Source of the DNA: Edolisoma coerulescens
Lineage: Eukaryota > Chordata > Aves > Passeriformes > Campephagidae
Assembly (NCBI GenBank): GCA_013397115.1
Contig: VWZW01007303.1
Coordinates: forward strand, 778,191 to 842,190
DNA: 64,000 bases
Direction: 5' to 3'
Shown here: positions 22,551-40,709 of the stretch, in pieces
How positions within the stretch are numbered: position 1 is the first letter of the stretch
How the letters are laid out: every line of letters starts with the position of its first letter
Position numbers and translations under genes: made by a program
Notes under the pieces: generated by a model
The model's database searches: none
What the model saw: the letters and a program-made list of their open reading frames with translations, nothing else
Told to the model about the DNA's origin: nothing

Positions 22551-22574
22551 TTTTCTTTTTTTTTTTTTTTTAAA
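22551..22574 (+). repeat. Poly-T tract
   Basis: Long T run after CCTTTTTC, followed 40 bases later by AAAAAAAGTAAAAAAAACCC. The opposed T and A runs could form a hairpin. Confidence 0.85.
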
Positions 22575-23124
22575 TGAAACCTTCATTAGGGAAAACACCT
22601 GTCTTGGATCAAAAAAAGTAAAAAAAAACCCAACCAACCACCCTAATCAGACCCCCCCAGAAAACCCAGTTGGGCTCGTTCATGTTCGTCCTCTCTCTTT
22701 CAAGGTCTGGTGGCTTTTTAGGTGCTGGTGTTGCTTATATAATGCCCTTCCCCATCAAACACAACAAAATGTTGCAACTTCAATAGACAGTAATTGCAAA
22801 GTTCGCATAAAGGCAGTTAAGTTGCTTTATTTAGGTGCCAAATGAGAGGCTAATTTTGGTCCTCTCCTAAAGGACAAATGAAACATCTGCCAGTTCAAAC
22901 TTGCACTATTTTTAGGACCCAAGTTCCAGAGGGGTAAACCAGAGAAACAAACACTAACCACAGCTGTGGTTACACCGTGGTGAATCTCACACCTCCTTCG
23001 TGTGGGAACCCATCCCAGACCCATCCCAGGATCCCAAGGAAAGCAGCAAGAAAAGGGGAGATGGCTCTGGAGATGAGACCAGAAGGGACCATCTCACACC
23101 AGAAAACAGAGAAGGATGCTTTTA

Positions 23125-23407
23125 CAAGGGCATGGAGGGACAGAACAATGGGGGAATGGCTTCCCACTGCCAGAGGGCAGGGTTAGATGGGATATTGGGA
23201 AGGAATTGTTCCATGTGAGGGTGGGGAGGCCCTGGCACAGGTTGCCCAGAGAAGCTGTGGCTGCCCCATCCCTGGAAATGTTCCAGGTCAGGTTGGATGG
23301 GGCTTGGAGCAACCTGGGGTAGTGGAAGGTGTCCCTGCCCGTGGCAGGGGGGTGAAATGGGATGAGCTTTAAGACTCCTGCCAACCCAAACCATTCTGTG
23401 ATTCTGT
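23125..23407 (+). mobile_element. CR1 LINE, 3' end fragment
   Basis: Contains the GGGATATTGGGAAGGAATTG block, then AGAAGCTGTGGCTGCCCCAT, and ends CCATTCTGTGATTCTGTG, the CR1 terminal repeat. Plus orientation, opposite to the CR1 copies at 19528 and 10916. Confidence 0.93.
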
Positions 23408-24054
23408 GCTAAGCTGCCATCAGCAATATCTTTGACAAGTATAAATACTGGACATGTACTATCAGGCCTATCTTACATTTCTCGTAATTGTATTTTCTCC
23501 TTTCATTGGCTTTTTAATTGACTATCTTTCTCTTTTCACTTTTATTTAAATTTGATCTCAAAGCCACTTTGCTTTGTCTTCAATGCAAGTTGCATTTCTC
23601 ATCAGGTTTAAAACAATCGCTGGATTCTTTCATTTGCTGTTTCTCTGGAAGGTTGTTGGCAAGTCAAAAAACCCTCCAATACACATCAAATGAGGTGAGA
23701 CAAATTCATAAGTTTCTCTCACACCCTAATGTAAAGGACAGGCTGGAAGGTAACTTAGAAGACATTAATTTTCTGGTAATATTCTGTTTTTTCTTCTTGA
23801 GAATGATTTGCTATCAAGCAATATGTAACTCTATAATCAGAACAGGCTGTTTATTTCCCCGCTTCAGAGCTGCTGGGTGGAGAGGATTTTCATCCCCATT
23901 ATAAGATGGAAATAACAACCCGCACATTTGGTGCTCACACACCTTTTTCCCAGTATTTTGGGAAGAAAATAGCCCATTATCTATTCTTTGAATTGAAAGC
24001 AAGGTAATTTTCATCCAGTGGAGGAGCATTTGGTAATTTGCTGAGCAGCAGTTG

Positions 24055-24530
24055 GGCTGTCGCCCGGGGAGGGCCGAGGGTACTGTGGCCATCTCCATCC
24101 CACCAGTGGCCACAGGGCAGGACCTGCAGCCCCCTCCTTTTCCCACCAGCAGCCAGAACACCAACGTGAGCTTCTGCCAGCTGCCAGAGTCTTCTATCCC
24201 CAACAGAAAAATATCTGCTCCCTTTGGAGAAGAGCCTTTCCAAGCTCTTGTGCAGCTGCCAGCCCAGGGGGACAGATCCCGGCCATCACCCCGGCTCCTG
24301 ACCCTGCCCGCAGCTGCTCGGCCTCCCCGCGCTGGAGCTCAGCAGCCACGGCCTCGCTCGCGTGTCTGTGCTGCTCCAGTTACTCTGGAATTTGGCTTTC
24401 CAATCTATCAGCTCCTCAGTTTCCACCCAGCCCCTCGGTGGTTTGCAGCTGGCAGAGGGGAGGGGCTGCGGGCCCCCTCCCCAGGGGAGGCCGCGCGTCT
24501 CCGAATGCGCACGCGGAGGGGAAAGAAAAT
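24055..24530. promoter_or_regulatory. Intronic CpG-rich patch (candidate internal promoter)
   Basis: I count about 23 CpG in 480 bases, densest at 24285-24365 and 24465-24520, in an intron that is otherwise CpG-poor. It has GGGGAGGGGCTGCGGG-type SP1-like words and GAATGCGCACGCGG, which resembles an NRF1 site. It lies upstream (in gene direction) of the CUT3 exons. Promoter activity is an inference from composition and position only. Confidence 0.3.
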
Positions 24531-27500
24531 GCTGGTAATTAATGAAATGAAGTAATGAGTAATGAAATGAACAACAGTGGAATTTACGGAGCTTGACTAC
24601 TCAATGGCCATGGTTTCTCTCTGTAACTACACCCCCTTTTTAGCAACTCTCATGCCAACCGCTACTCTGTGAACTACCTGAGAAGCCTGAGGCAATAATG
24701 GTCAGGAAAGTTTCTTTTTTTCACACAGCTTAAAAAATATTTTCATTTCTTAATTCTTCTCTTTGAAAATGAAGACTTTAAGTGCCTGGCTCAGTGCTGC
24801 TGCAGAGCCACACTTGAACTCCTTGCTTGGGCATCTCACATTAAGGGGGAGTGAGAGTCAAGGACCCACATTCCCAAATTAACCACAGAAATAAAACAAA
24901 CCTGCAACTTGACTGGGTTAACTTCTCCAAAACGAATGCTAGGAACCCAAAACTGCACTTTGGAGCGAATTAAATTTGCCTTCAGAATCCAGCACAGGTC
25001 TCCTCTGCTGTATTAACATGAACATCGTAACTGAGTCCCAAGGAGTATCTGCCTAGAAAACAGTGTTCACTCCCTGATTCCGTACTTTATTTTAGCCCTT
25101 CTGTAACAGCAAAGCTGTGACCACAATGAGGAAGGAGTTGTTTAATCACTGGGTGGTTCAACGGACAGAGAAGGATACAACCAGGAGAGGAATTTCTCCA
25201 CAAATACTGACTATTTGCAAAGCATCACTGATGGGAAAGGAGCAGGGCCATGGAAGGCAGCCTGGGCAGGATGGGCCCTGGCAGGAAGCAGGAATGCCCA
25301 GTTGATGGCCAGGAATCAGAGCCAGTGTTGTGCTCAGAACCAACGTGAGGCACTGACTTCATGCTGCATTCCCAGGTCCCAGTGAGGTGCCTTGACAGAG
25401 ATTCTCCCGGCTTTATTGATAGCAGAAAGGCTGCCAGGGAGGTGTTCATGGCCCGTGTCAGGGAAATGGCACAGAAGATGATCACACACGTTACAGACAG
25501 AACACAACAGCTGCCCTTATGAGGAGCCAACTGATACCCTATGGTTTGAGATCAAGACAGCCACGGCCAACTGCTCCGGAGCCCAATCCCAAACCACACA
25601 GAAAGAATGTGGAAACTTCACCAGGACGTGCCAGGGTGCTCCAGGGATAAGCGCGAAGGTAACTCCTTGGCTGACGTAGTTGTTCAGCTCTGAACTTTAA
25701 AACCACATTTGCACCTAGCACAAAAGGCCACAACTTTCCCAAGTCCAAGACTCAATAATTGGTCATCAAACACAAACCATCTCTGCAAGGAATTCCTGCA
25801 GTCGGCTGTCTGAGCCATGTGATCTCCCTGCTCTTCCATTTCACAGACTGCATTAACCACAAACATTTCCTGCCATACATTTTTATTAACCTGGAATGCC
25901 AGCAAATGACTGCAAAACCATCTCTCTCGGTTTCTTTGATTCAACAACAAAAACCAGCTCCAAATTGGGAAGGTCTGTCAGCATCCCTGCAGAGATCACT
26001 TTGGTGATGTCACAGTGTAAGGATTAAGCTCTCCCAGTGCTAATCCCAACTGTGCTCTGGAGCACCATTGGACAGCTCTGCCCACCCAAACCAAACCAGA
26101 ACGATGCAAGAAAAGATGATAAAACATGGGGAAATGGGGTGAGAGCTTCTCCTCTGCCACCACAAGGCTACTGAGCTCTTCCCATAAGTGCATCAGGACG
26201 GTATTCCCGAATATGGGCTGCCAGCCTGAAACACGCTCTCTCCCTACTTCGTTTCTCCCAGAGCAGCCAACGTGACAGAATTCTGGTATCAGGAAGATCC
26301 ATCCAGCACACAGTTAACTACCTGCCCACTCAGCAGCTCCTGTACTGGAAAACGTTACAGGAATCTGAATTACATAAATAAAAATACACCGGATACCTGG
26401 CTTTGCCATCACTCCTTGATCTCTCTGTTAATATCATAATGACACTGAACCATACTGAGGTTTTTTTGATTTGCTTTCCCAAGGGATGATAAGAAGTAAT
26501 CTCCCTGTTGTTACAAATGCTTTATTTTGAAAAGAAAAGCTTTTATGCATATTTTAGTCGATCTAAATACAGTAGATCTCGGGTTTTTAAATCACCAGAT
26601 AATATGCAATTATCTCAAGCTAGATTCTGATTTTGAAACAAGCTCTAATTAGCTCCCCATTTTATGCTGCTATAATCCTTTCTTCAACTCCCATGAGTGT
26701 TACTATTGCTAAGCAGCATGAGGTTAGGAATGATGGATGATACCCAGAAAGGAAGACAAACAAAAGGGAAATTCAAAATCCCCTGAGATCACCCGCAGCT
26801 GTATCGGCAAATGAAGATTTCCACATTAGGTCATAAGACGACCCTTACAGAAACACACACCAAAAAGGCACGTCTTCTTCCCACTGAGTATTTGCAAGTC
26901 TTTAATGTAGTATAGAGAGAGTATATGTCCTTCACAGAGGATAAAGACAAAAGTGAATGTAAAAATTCAGCTTTCCTGTGAGCAGCCACGGAATCGACAG
27001 CACCAAAAAGGAAACTCTGTCTCAATCTCCTATAGATACACAGCACAAACCCCCAAAATAAAACCAACTAATAAAAGCTGTGCACAGTACAAGTATTTAG
27101 AAAAATATCCAAGCCTTCTCCTGACACATGGCAACTGTTCAAACCCACCCCAGCTCCCATCAGCAGTAATGCAACTAAATAAGGGCCAAATTCATCATGA
27201 AAAAATGCTGATGCAGTTGGGTGACACTAATTCAACTTTTTTTTCCATGTGATTTGGTCCGTGCTTTTGACACATAAATCATTAAAAAGGCAGATTTACC
27301 CAAGGGCATTAGAGCATTTAGGTGGAAAGAAATACACAGAAAAAATGTTAGAAAAGGCACAGCAATACTATTTTTGACCACCTAGGGTACAGACACCATT
27401 TTTGTGTAAAACACGTTCCCTGAAACTTGCACAAAATCGCCAACCCTTGAAGAAAGCTCACAGGCAGAAAATACAGGTAATATACCTGGCTGTCATTTTG

Positions 27501-27582
27501 GTATAGACTGTTTTTTATAAAATTCATAAATACAGCTTCCAAAGAAGAAAACCAAGCCTGGCTTCTCTTTGCTATCTCAACA

Positions 27583-27613
27583 TATACATAAATATATAAA
27601 ATATATATATTTA
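27583..27613. repeat. AT-rich simple repeat
   Basis: ATA/TAT alternation including ATATATATAT, within the large intron. Confidence 0.8.
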
Positions 27614-28987
27614 TCCATTCATTATATGAAACACTGATGGGCCCATCTGTCCACACGTGAAAATGGAAAATTACTGGACGAACGGTGAGATTTTCATGAA
27701 TGAGGTGTTAATCAAAACCTTGTGATCTAGAAGTGTAACTAACTGGGTCAGAAATCCAGAAAATCTTGCTGGTTTGATAGAATAGAGCCAAACAGTAATG
27801 AAAATACTCCCAGCTAATAAAAATTTGAGTCGTTACTATGCACGTTGACACTCTGTACACTGAAGACCTTCTTGGCAAAGCACTCAGGAGCCACTGAGTG
27901 TATTAGTTTAATTTCACTTCTTTCCCTCCACGCATTCAACAAGTTCCAAGCCAATTATATTACATGGAAAAGGCTCCAGACCTTTCCCCGTTTCAAAATT
28001 GTTCTGATTAATTTCTGTTTTAAAATTACAAGTATGCAACCTTCTCTGCCTTGATTTTCTTGGGAAATGTCTCAGAAGACCAGAAAATTGGAGCTGTCTC
28101 TCTCTTTTTTTTTTTTCTCCCTGCCCTGGAGTGATGGATCTTTCACAAATGCATAATTATTATTACCTTTTCCAAACTGTTTGCTGCATTTTTAATTACA
28201 GAACAGCTGCTAATAAAAGGAAATTACCAAACTGCCCTTCCTCATTCAAATAACTTGGTTTTTTGCTCTTTTGTTCTGCCTGGTGTCACAACCTTCCTTA
28301 TTCCATCACACAGAGAAAGGCACCAAGAAAAGAACATTTTGTACAACAATTCTATTTTTAATCCTCCGAGAGGAGGTAGGAAAGGGCACGAGCCCATTTT
28401 CCCATTTGTAAGTCGGCTTTAAGGAATGAAGGAGGACAATCATCAATAACATGATTTTATTAGCCGATAGGAACGTGTCACCTCACAAAATATTAGCTCA
28501 AGGGCAGGAACTGACAAACGACACTGGGAGTGTGGGAGGGAACAAAATATCCCGGCAGCAAAACTGAACTTCCTGAAGGAAATCACTTTCAGCTCCCAGC
28601 GATCCCCCTGGGAATCCAGAAGGTGGTCGGATTTTAATACTATGGGCTTGTCTCTCCATCTTTTATAATTAGAGTTAGTCATAAATATGAAGATTAGCAA
28701 TAACAATGCAGCATTTCCCAGCTCCTCTGATTTCGAATTCCCCTTAAAATGGCTACAATTAATTACTCATATTTTCCACGCCATCTCAGGCGTTTGTGAC
28801 TGTGACACTCTCGCACGGCATTGATGCCACAAAAAAAGTACTCAATGGCATGTTTTTAATGAACCATCACAGGAAATTTCCATGTTCCCTAAATGCTTGG
28901 CTATAAGTAACAATAGCCCTATGATTGCAAATCATTTTCTCCCATTTTGGTTTTGTTTTCATGGCTTGTTTTTACTGGGGGCATTTT

Positions 28988-29010
28988 CTTTCTTTTTTTT
29001 TTTTTTTCTT
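28988..29010 (+). repeat. Poly-T tract
   Basis: T-rich run of about twenty bases in the large intron. No flanking repeat recognised. Confidence 0.8.
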
Positions 29011-30010
29011 TTATGTATTTATTTTCAACTGTTCTCCTTAAGAAAAACGTGGACTGAATATCATCACGGATTTTCTTCTAGTAAAATCTTTTAGAATGCA
29101 AAATAGTTTCCCCAGTAGAGAGGAAAAGCACTTTGGTTGGGATATTTAGAGTAAAGCCAGCGAGCTGCAGAGAAAAAGGGAGCCTTTCAGAATAGCAGAA
29201 AGGTGGAAGAAGAGCACAGCCCGTCCCTGTCTGTGTCCTGAAATGCTGCAATTCTCCAGCACAGGGCACTGGCTGTAAGCACAGAGCAGGGCACGGGTAT
29301 TTTTCTGGAGTGTTTTATGTCAGTGAAGCATTACATTGGTAAGAGGCTGTGTGGGTAGAGTTTGGTATCTAACATCAGGAACACAGCTGTTCTCTCCTGT
29401 CCCAGCCTCCCTCCGATCCTGTGGCCATCTCTAAAGCCTTCAACCACTCACTTCCCTGACACTCAGCTTTGCTGCATCTGCTTTTTTAATTTTTTAAATT
29501 TTTTTAAAGCTTTTTTTTGGCAAATGGAAAGGAGAAAAAAAGGTCAGCTGGGAATATTTACCGAAGCTCGATAAAGACATAATGTGGTCTGTTCCCCACC
29601 TTCGGATTAACAAAGCAGATTTTGTGCAAAGGAGAGTGGAAAAAAACCTACCAGCGAGTGAGGCAGCTGGAGTATGTGGATCACATTACAAACCAAGGGC
29701 TTGTTTTACAGCCATTGTCACATGTCACATTGATAAGCTGAACTATGGCAAAAAAAAAACCCCTTACAGAGCCAATGATCTCTAAGATCAGACAGAGTCT
29801 CTTTACCTAATATATGCAGCTAAATATGTGTGCTCCCTACATCTGCCATAGCAACAAGGAGAGAAGGAGGAATTAACTGCATTAATAAAAAAAAACTGAA
29901 GGGACTCCTGTATGTTACAACAAAACGTGAGAAACCTCTCGGCATCAAAGCAAACGCAACAAAAGCACAGAGAATTATTTCAGAGCAAATCATTGAAACC
30001 AGCTGATTAC

Positions 30011-30067
30011 CTGAGCTTGCACATCCCTGCTGTAGGGAATCCTGTAATGATGTCACAGAGTGAAGGA
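30011..30067 (-). CDS. CUX1: CUX1 visible exon 11: 57-bp exon after CUT2
   Basis: This small exon has 18 full codons with split codons at both ends (phase 1-1), encoding VLHSVTSLQDSLQQGCASS. The acceptor is TTATCTAG before TCCTTCAC and the donor is AGCTCAG followed by GTAATCAG. Human CUX1 has the same segment with two changes (P for S in LQDP, V for A in GCVSS), so it is a true exon despite its size. Removing its 57 bases keeps frame, joining exon 10 to exon 12 as Gln-Glu-Ser. The donor is fairly weak by eye (GTAATC). It forms part of the CUT2-CUT3 linker; no motif of known function is seen. Confidence 0.94.
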
Positions 30068-32309
<2,242 letters not shown>

Positions 32310-33136
32310 CTTTTCCCCAAAGATCCTTTGGCAGATGCCATTCTTTGCTAGCTTTTCCTTGACCTGCCGCGTTAGCTCTATTGTATCCACCTCCTGGTAC
32401 ATATAAATCTCATACTGCTCGGGTGTCAGTGGAGGAACCGAAGGTTTGGATGGCTTGGACAAGGACACGATAGGGGATGAAGGGAGGGGGCTATTTTGTG
32501 GTGTCTCACTGCGACTCGCCCCAGTCATGCTCAATTCAGAACTCTGTGAGTACGGAGATTCCGCGTTTGGCCACTCTTTCCAATACTCGGAAGAAGACGG
32601 TCCTTGGAGCTGGCTACGATCTGGCCTAGTCTGATTGCTGACCTTTTCTTTTCCACCACTGGCTTCCTCAACTTTTATATCTTCGGGAAGAGCTGCATTT
32701 CTTCTCTCATGCTGCACAGCATTCCACCAGTGGTCCTTCCAAACACCACCACGTCCCAACTCATTTTTAACATGCCTCAACATACCCTGGGCAGAATCAC
32801 TTATTCCATGAAGCTCTAAAACAGGTGCCTCCTGAGGCTCCTTTTTGAGCCCAGAGAGGTTCTGCAATGCAGAGATACTGGAATCAGTGACAGATGAATG
32901 TTTCTTCAGGGATATGGCCAAAGGAGAATAGCTGGAAACCGAAGACATTGCAGGTGTAGACACTAGTTTGGGGGACAGGATAGAAATGTCAGCTTGAGAC
33001 AGAGGTGGTGTTTTTAAGGCAGGTTCAAGGGCAGCCTGCTGTGCCTCCATTTCCCGTCGGGCTTGTTGCAGAATGGATCGAATTGCATCATCAGAATTGC
33101 CACTGCTAGAGGCAGAAGGCGGCTGAGCCGGCTCAG
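32310..33136 (-). CDS. CUX1: CUX1 visible exon 9: long linker and first half of CUT2
   Basis: This is the largest exon here, 827 bp with 275 full codons, phase 1-0. It opens [20 protein letters not shown] and has a helical [14 protein letters not shown] stretch. It continues with a long poorly conserved linker, a conserved block [20 protein letters not shown], a Ser/Pro cluster ([15 protein letters not shown]), then the start of CUT2 ([20 protein letters not shown] to RIFGEK). The acceptor is TTTCATAG before CTGAGCC and the donor is GGGAAAAG followed by GTAAAGAAG. Three sites fit the SUMO consensus hydrophobic-Lys-x-Glu: LKKE, VKNE and IKVE. The middle linker diverges most from human, which has an extra Gly/Ser run after GGKEK. 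Identity is certain from both conserved ends. Confidence 0.97.
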
Positions 33137-35319
33137 CTATGAAAAACAACCAAAAGACTAAATGCAACAGAGGAAAATGCTTTATATTCAACACGTGCTA
33201 CTGTAAACATTTCCCTGACAGGACAAAAAAAAAAAAAGGGGGCTGAAATACATTTCTGGATGGGAGGGGAGTTTTCGCTAAGCAAAGATTTGCACTTTTC
33301 AAAATAAGGTAAGATTTCCAAAGTTCTTCACTGGAAAATTTTGAGAGTTGCCAAAGTGCTGGATGTTTGCACGCACAGACTCAGCTGCACAAGTCTGGGA
33401 TCACTTGCCCTTCCACCATTGTAAAAGTTTTCAAATAAATGCCTTTGAAAATCAAGCCTTCACCTCTTCCTCCCCCACCCCCAAGTGGTCAATAACATTT
33501 TATAGCTGCATTTACAAAGTTATTTAACCTTTCACTTCACTCTTTTCTCCACAAATGAATTTAACAAGCACTCAGAACTGAACACAGCTGCATTCACCTG
33601 GACAGACTACCACAGTATAAATAAGGTGAGACCTTTTAACTTCAAAAACACAACACACAAATTACAACAAAGCCAGAACTTTAGGAAGAGATCATCATTA
33701 TTTTATCTGACAAGCTAAATATGCTCCTGCTTCCTGTTTTCTTGTTCCACGGTCCCAACCACTGAAATGAACAGCTCTACCAGAGCCAGGCTGACACCTG
33801 GCCATCACCCTCTCCCTTATCCGAAGCTCTAGGATGGAGCCACGGGTGCTTTCAGCAGAGATAACCCCCAAATGCAGCATTCCAGTGGGGAACCAGGATT
33901 TGGGTGGCTGTGCTGCAGCAGCTGGGGATGAGCAGAGACTGGAATGTGGGTGGGGAATTATCTCTGCAGAGCCAGGAGGTTTTTGCAATGGCATCTGCTT
34001 CTATTTCAGTCTCCACTGAGGTCCCCAGTGCTTGGAAACCAGTTCCTCTGGAAGCTGCTCTACAGAGAACAGGGAAAGTGAAGCACCAGGTGGGAGAAGG
34101 GAACCTCCACTCTGCAAGGAGTGGCCTCAGAGTGAAATAAGATTTGAAACACGCTGTGTATTGCTCCAGTAATACTATGGCTCATCTGAATGCATTTCTG
34201 AATCTGCCTCCCTACATTCCTTCCTGTCACGCACTGTAAAATACATGAAAAGCTAAGAAATGGGAAAAAAAGACAGTGAGACTCTCTCTGCTGTTTTATC
34301 TGCTGGTTTCACAGGGAGTTTTGAGGCCAAATTAATATTTGAAAGGAAGCCTGAGACTCTCAGATGAAACATGCTACTGAATAACATTCTTGCAGTTTCC
34401 TGCACAAAGCCCATATTTTTCTCTATGTAATAATTTCTTGTATAAAGTCATATTATTTAGATCATATATTCACTAGTGTTTTATATTCTGCCATGAGATT
34501 AACTTAGTTTTCATTTGAAGGTCAACTATCCAAAACTGTAAATCAGTATTTACTTTCAAAAAGGAAACAGAAGTATTGCACAGTAATTTCTACTTCAGCC
34601 CATAGCAGTACTGGGAACTCTTAAAACTGAAAGGGCTATGGAATAGACAGAAATGTTAATTACATGACAGCATACAATGAGAAATTAGACTTATCTCAGG
34701 CTAAGATGGATTTTTTGGGAAAGGGAATGTGTTTTGGATTTGCCAGTTCATTCACTGAATACATTCTGTAGCCAAAAATAAAGTCATCTAAGAGCCAGGA
34801 CTCAGTTTGCCTATATGAGTACAGGATGTACCATGGTGCTGGGACTGGTAATTGCTGCCTGGAGTGTGACCTTCACCCCAACAAATGCATCCAGTCCCTA
34901 TCCCATGCACTTGTGTCCCTGGGGCCTGAGTGAGACAGAAGAGAAGAGAAAGCAGGAGCCGTTCCCTTTCCAAGGAGCAAACTGGGAGAAGAAAGGATTC
35001 TGCAGGTTCCCCTCAGTGACTCCTGCAGGTCTGGAGGGCAGCCAGGAGCTCAGAGCTCTGCACAGGGATAAAGGTGTTCAGAAATCTCACAGGGAGCAGG
35101 GCAGAGCAGAGACCCCACCACGCCGTGACATGTGTGACCTTAACTTGGGATGTCTCAGAGACAGAAATAACTCCACTGAATAACAATAAAAATCTCCAAA
35201 AAACTCTTCAAACCTACACTGAAGGTTTTAAGAATATAATTAACTGACCAGAAAGCTCATGGCAATTGTTTTAATTAAATTCTGCAGTAAAAGGAGGCAG
35301 AGACAAAATGAGGCTGTAC
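33137..35319 (-). other. CUX1: CUX1 intron between visible exons 8 and 9 (2.2 kb)
   Basis: No repeat family or gene recognised. Plus-strand frames around 33834-34140 and 34815-35183 have no similarity I know and lack splice context; taken as chance. Confidence 0.9.
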
Positions 35320-35421
35320 CTGTTTTCTGTACTTGCAGCTCCCTTTTGGCTTGTTCAAGAATGGATTTGATGGCTTCATCAGAGCCAGACTCTGTGGTTC
35401 GGATTCGTGTGGTTATGTTAC
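35320..35421 (-). CDS. CUX1: CUX1 visible exon 8: 102-bp linker exon with first GSDEAI helix
   Basis: This exon has 33 full codons, phase 1-1. It encodes [20 protein letters not shown] followed by [14 protein letters not shown], with the Ala codon completed by the next exon. The helical motif [17 protein letters not shown] resembles [19 protein letters not shown] at the start of visible exon 9, so the two exons carry tandem copies of a short helical module. The acceptor is CTCCCCAG before GTAACATAACC and the donor is AAAACAG followed by GTACAGCC. Human has AS where this bird has TT, otherwise the match is nearly complete. The region is part of the CUT1-CUT2 linker. Confidence 0.95.
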
Positions 35422-39650
<4,229 letters not shown>

Positions 39651-40660
39651 CTAAAGGAAACCAGAGGGGGAGGTTTGTTTCTCAAAGCATTGAGAGTCTC
39701 ACTCAGGCACTAAAAAGGATTTCAGAGGGAAAAAAATAAAAAATCCCAACAAGTGCTCGACTGGTCTCTGAAGGCGGCAAGGGAATTCGCCGGGCGTAGA
39801 TCGGCAGGAATCACTCCAGGCTCTGGTGTGAGCCATGGAAGAGATTCACTGTTTGATCTTCATTGTAAATCATTCATCAATTCTGCATTATTTTGAGATG
39901 TGTAACGGAACGTTTTCTTAATCCTACTTATTTTTAAACGGTCCTGGCATTCTTTCAGTTTCAAAGCTGCAGATTTCTTTTAATCTGATTAAAACAGGAG
40001 TTAAGATTATATTATTCCTTCTAGGTCAACTGACCCAAGCTAAGCATTTCCTTGACATGCTGCTTTTCAGCAGAAACAGTTTGTGCAAAATAACATCAGT
40101 CAGAGAAACCTGCTGTTTACCCTCCCCTAACTATCTAACCCTTGATCATTAAAAAACCCATTGAAAATGAATCCCAGGATATCAATATTCAGTTCAGATT
40201 TCAGAAGCAGGAATTTAATTCATAACCTTTAAACTTAAGTAAGATTAATTTGCTGGAACAGCAGAGCTTTCTCAGTACTCAAAGGTTTGTTTTCTTTTGT
40301 GAAAAGAAATTTTCAAGGCTAACAAATACTTAAAAAAGCTGAAGTCCTTGCTCAGTGTGCTGCCCGTACACCAACTCCAGTATCTTTAAATAACTCAACT
40401 TCACAACATTCTGGTTTATCCACTCCAGCACAGCTGAAACATCACTTTGTCCTTGACCACTTAAAAGAAATTAACAGGCAAAAAAAAAAAATCCAGCTCA
40501 GCTTTTTATATAAGAAAACATCAGGAAAAACAAGGATCAACCCAGAAGCCTCAACATCAACAGGAAACTGTCGATGTCAACACCAAGGAATTGCAAGACA
40601 AAATTTTTGTTAATCAACTGAGCTGCTGAGTAAGTAAGAAAACAAAAGTAAGTTAAGTAC
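39651..40660 (-). other. CUX1: CUX1 intron between visible exons 4 and 5 (1.0 kb)
   Basis: Nothing recognised apart from a small CpG-containing spot near 39765-39800. Confidence 0.9.
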
Positions 40661-40709
40661 CTGCGCACCAGAGCTTTCAGATGGTGCAAACTCCATGGAT
40701 TTCAATATA
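40661..40709 (-). CDS. CUX1: CUX1 visible exon 4: end of coiled coil (49 bp)
   Basis: This 49-bp exon starts with the third base of the split Asn codon and then reads ILKSMEFAPSESSGAQ, ending on a codon boundary. The acceptor is TTCCACAG before TATATTG and the donor is GCGCAG followed by GTACTTA. The human counterpart reads ILKSMEFAPSEGAGTQ, so the Ser/Gly-rich turn at the end differs slightly. It marks the break between two coiled-coil stretches. It is too small to be found by open-reading-frame length; it was identified from homology, the phase match with visible exon 3 (Asn AA|T), and its splice sites. Confidence 0.94.

Larger units (their letters stand above)
13190..30010 (-). other. CUX1: CUX1 large intron upstream of the CUT3 exons (16.8 kb)
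   Basis: This is the longest intron in the window. It contains three CR1 pieces (19528-19666, 21097-21119, 23125-23407), homopolymer tracts (15104-15130, 22551-22574, 28988-29010), a sharp CpG cluster (19040-19115), a wider CpG-rich patch (24055-24530) and A/T-rich stretches with homeodomain/POU words (22195-22400, 26450-26690, 28140-28260). In mammals an intron just upstream of the CUT3 exons is reported to hold the promoter of the p75 isoform; by position this is the matching intron. Confidence 0.85.

Noticed and set aside
24052..24555. Plus-strand open frame of 167 codons over the CpG-rich patch
   Set aside because: Its length is explained by G/C-rich composition with few stop codons. The translation has no known domain and the frame lies antisense inside an intron.
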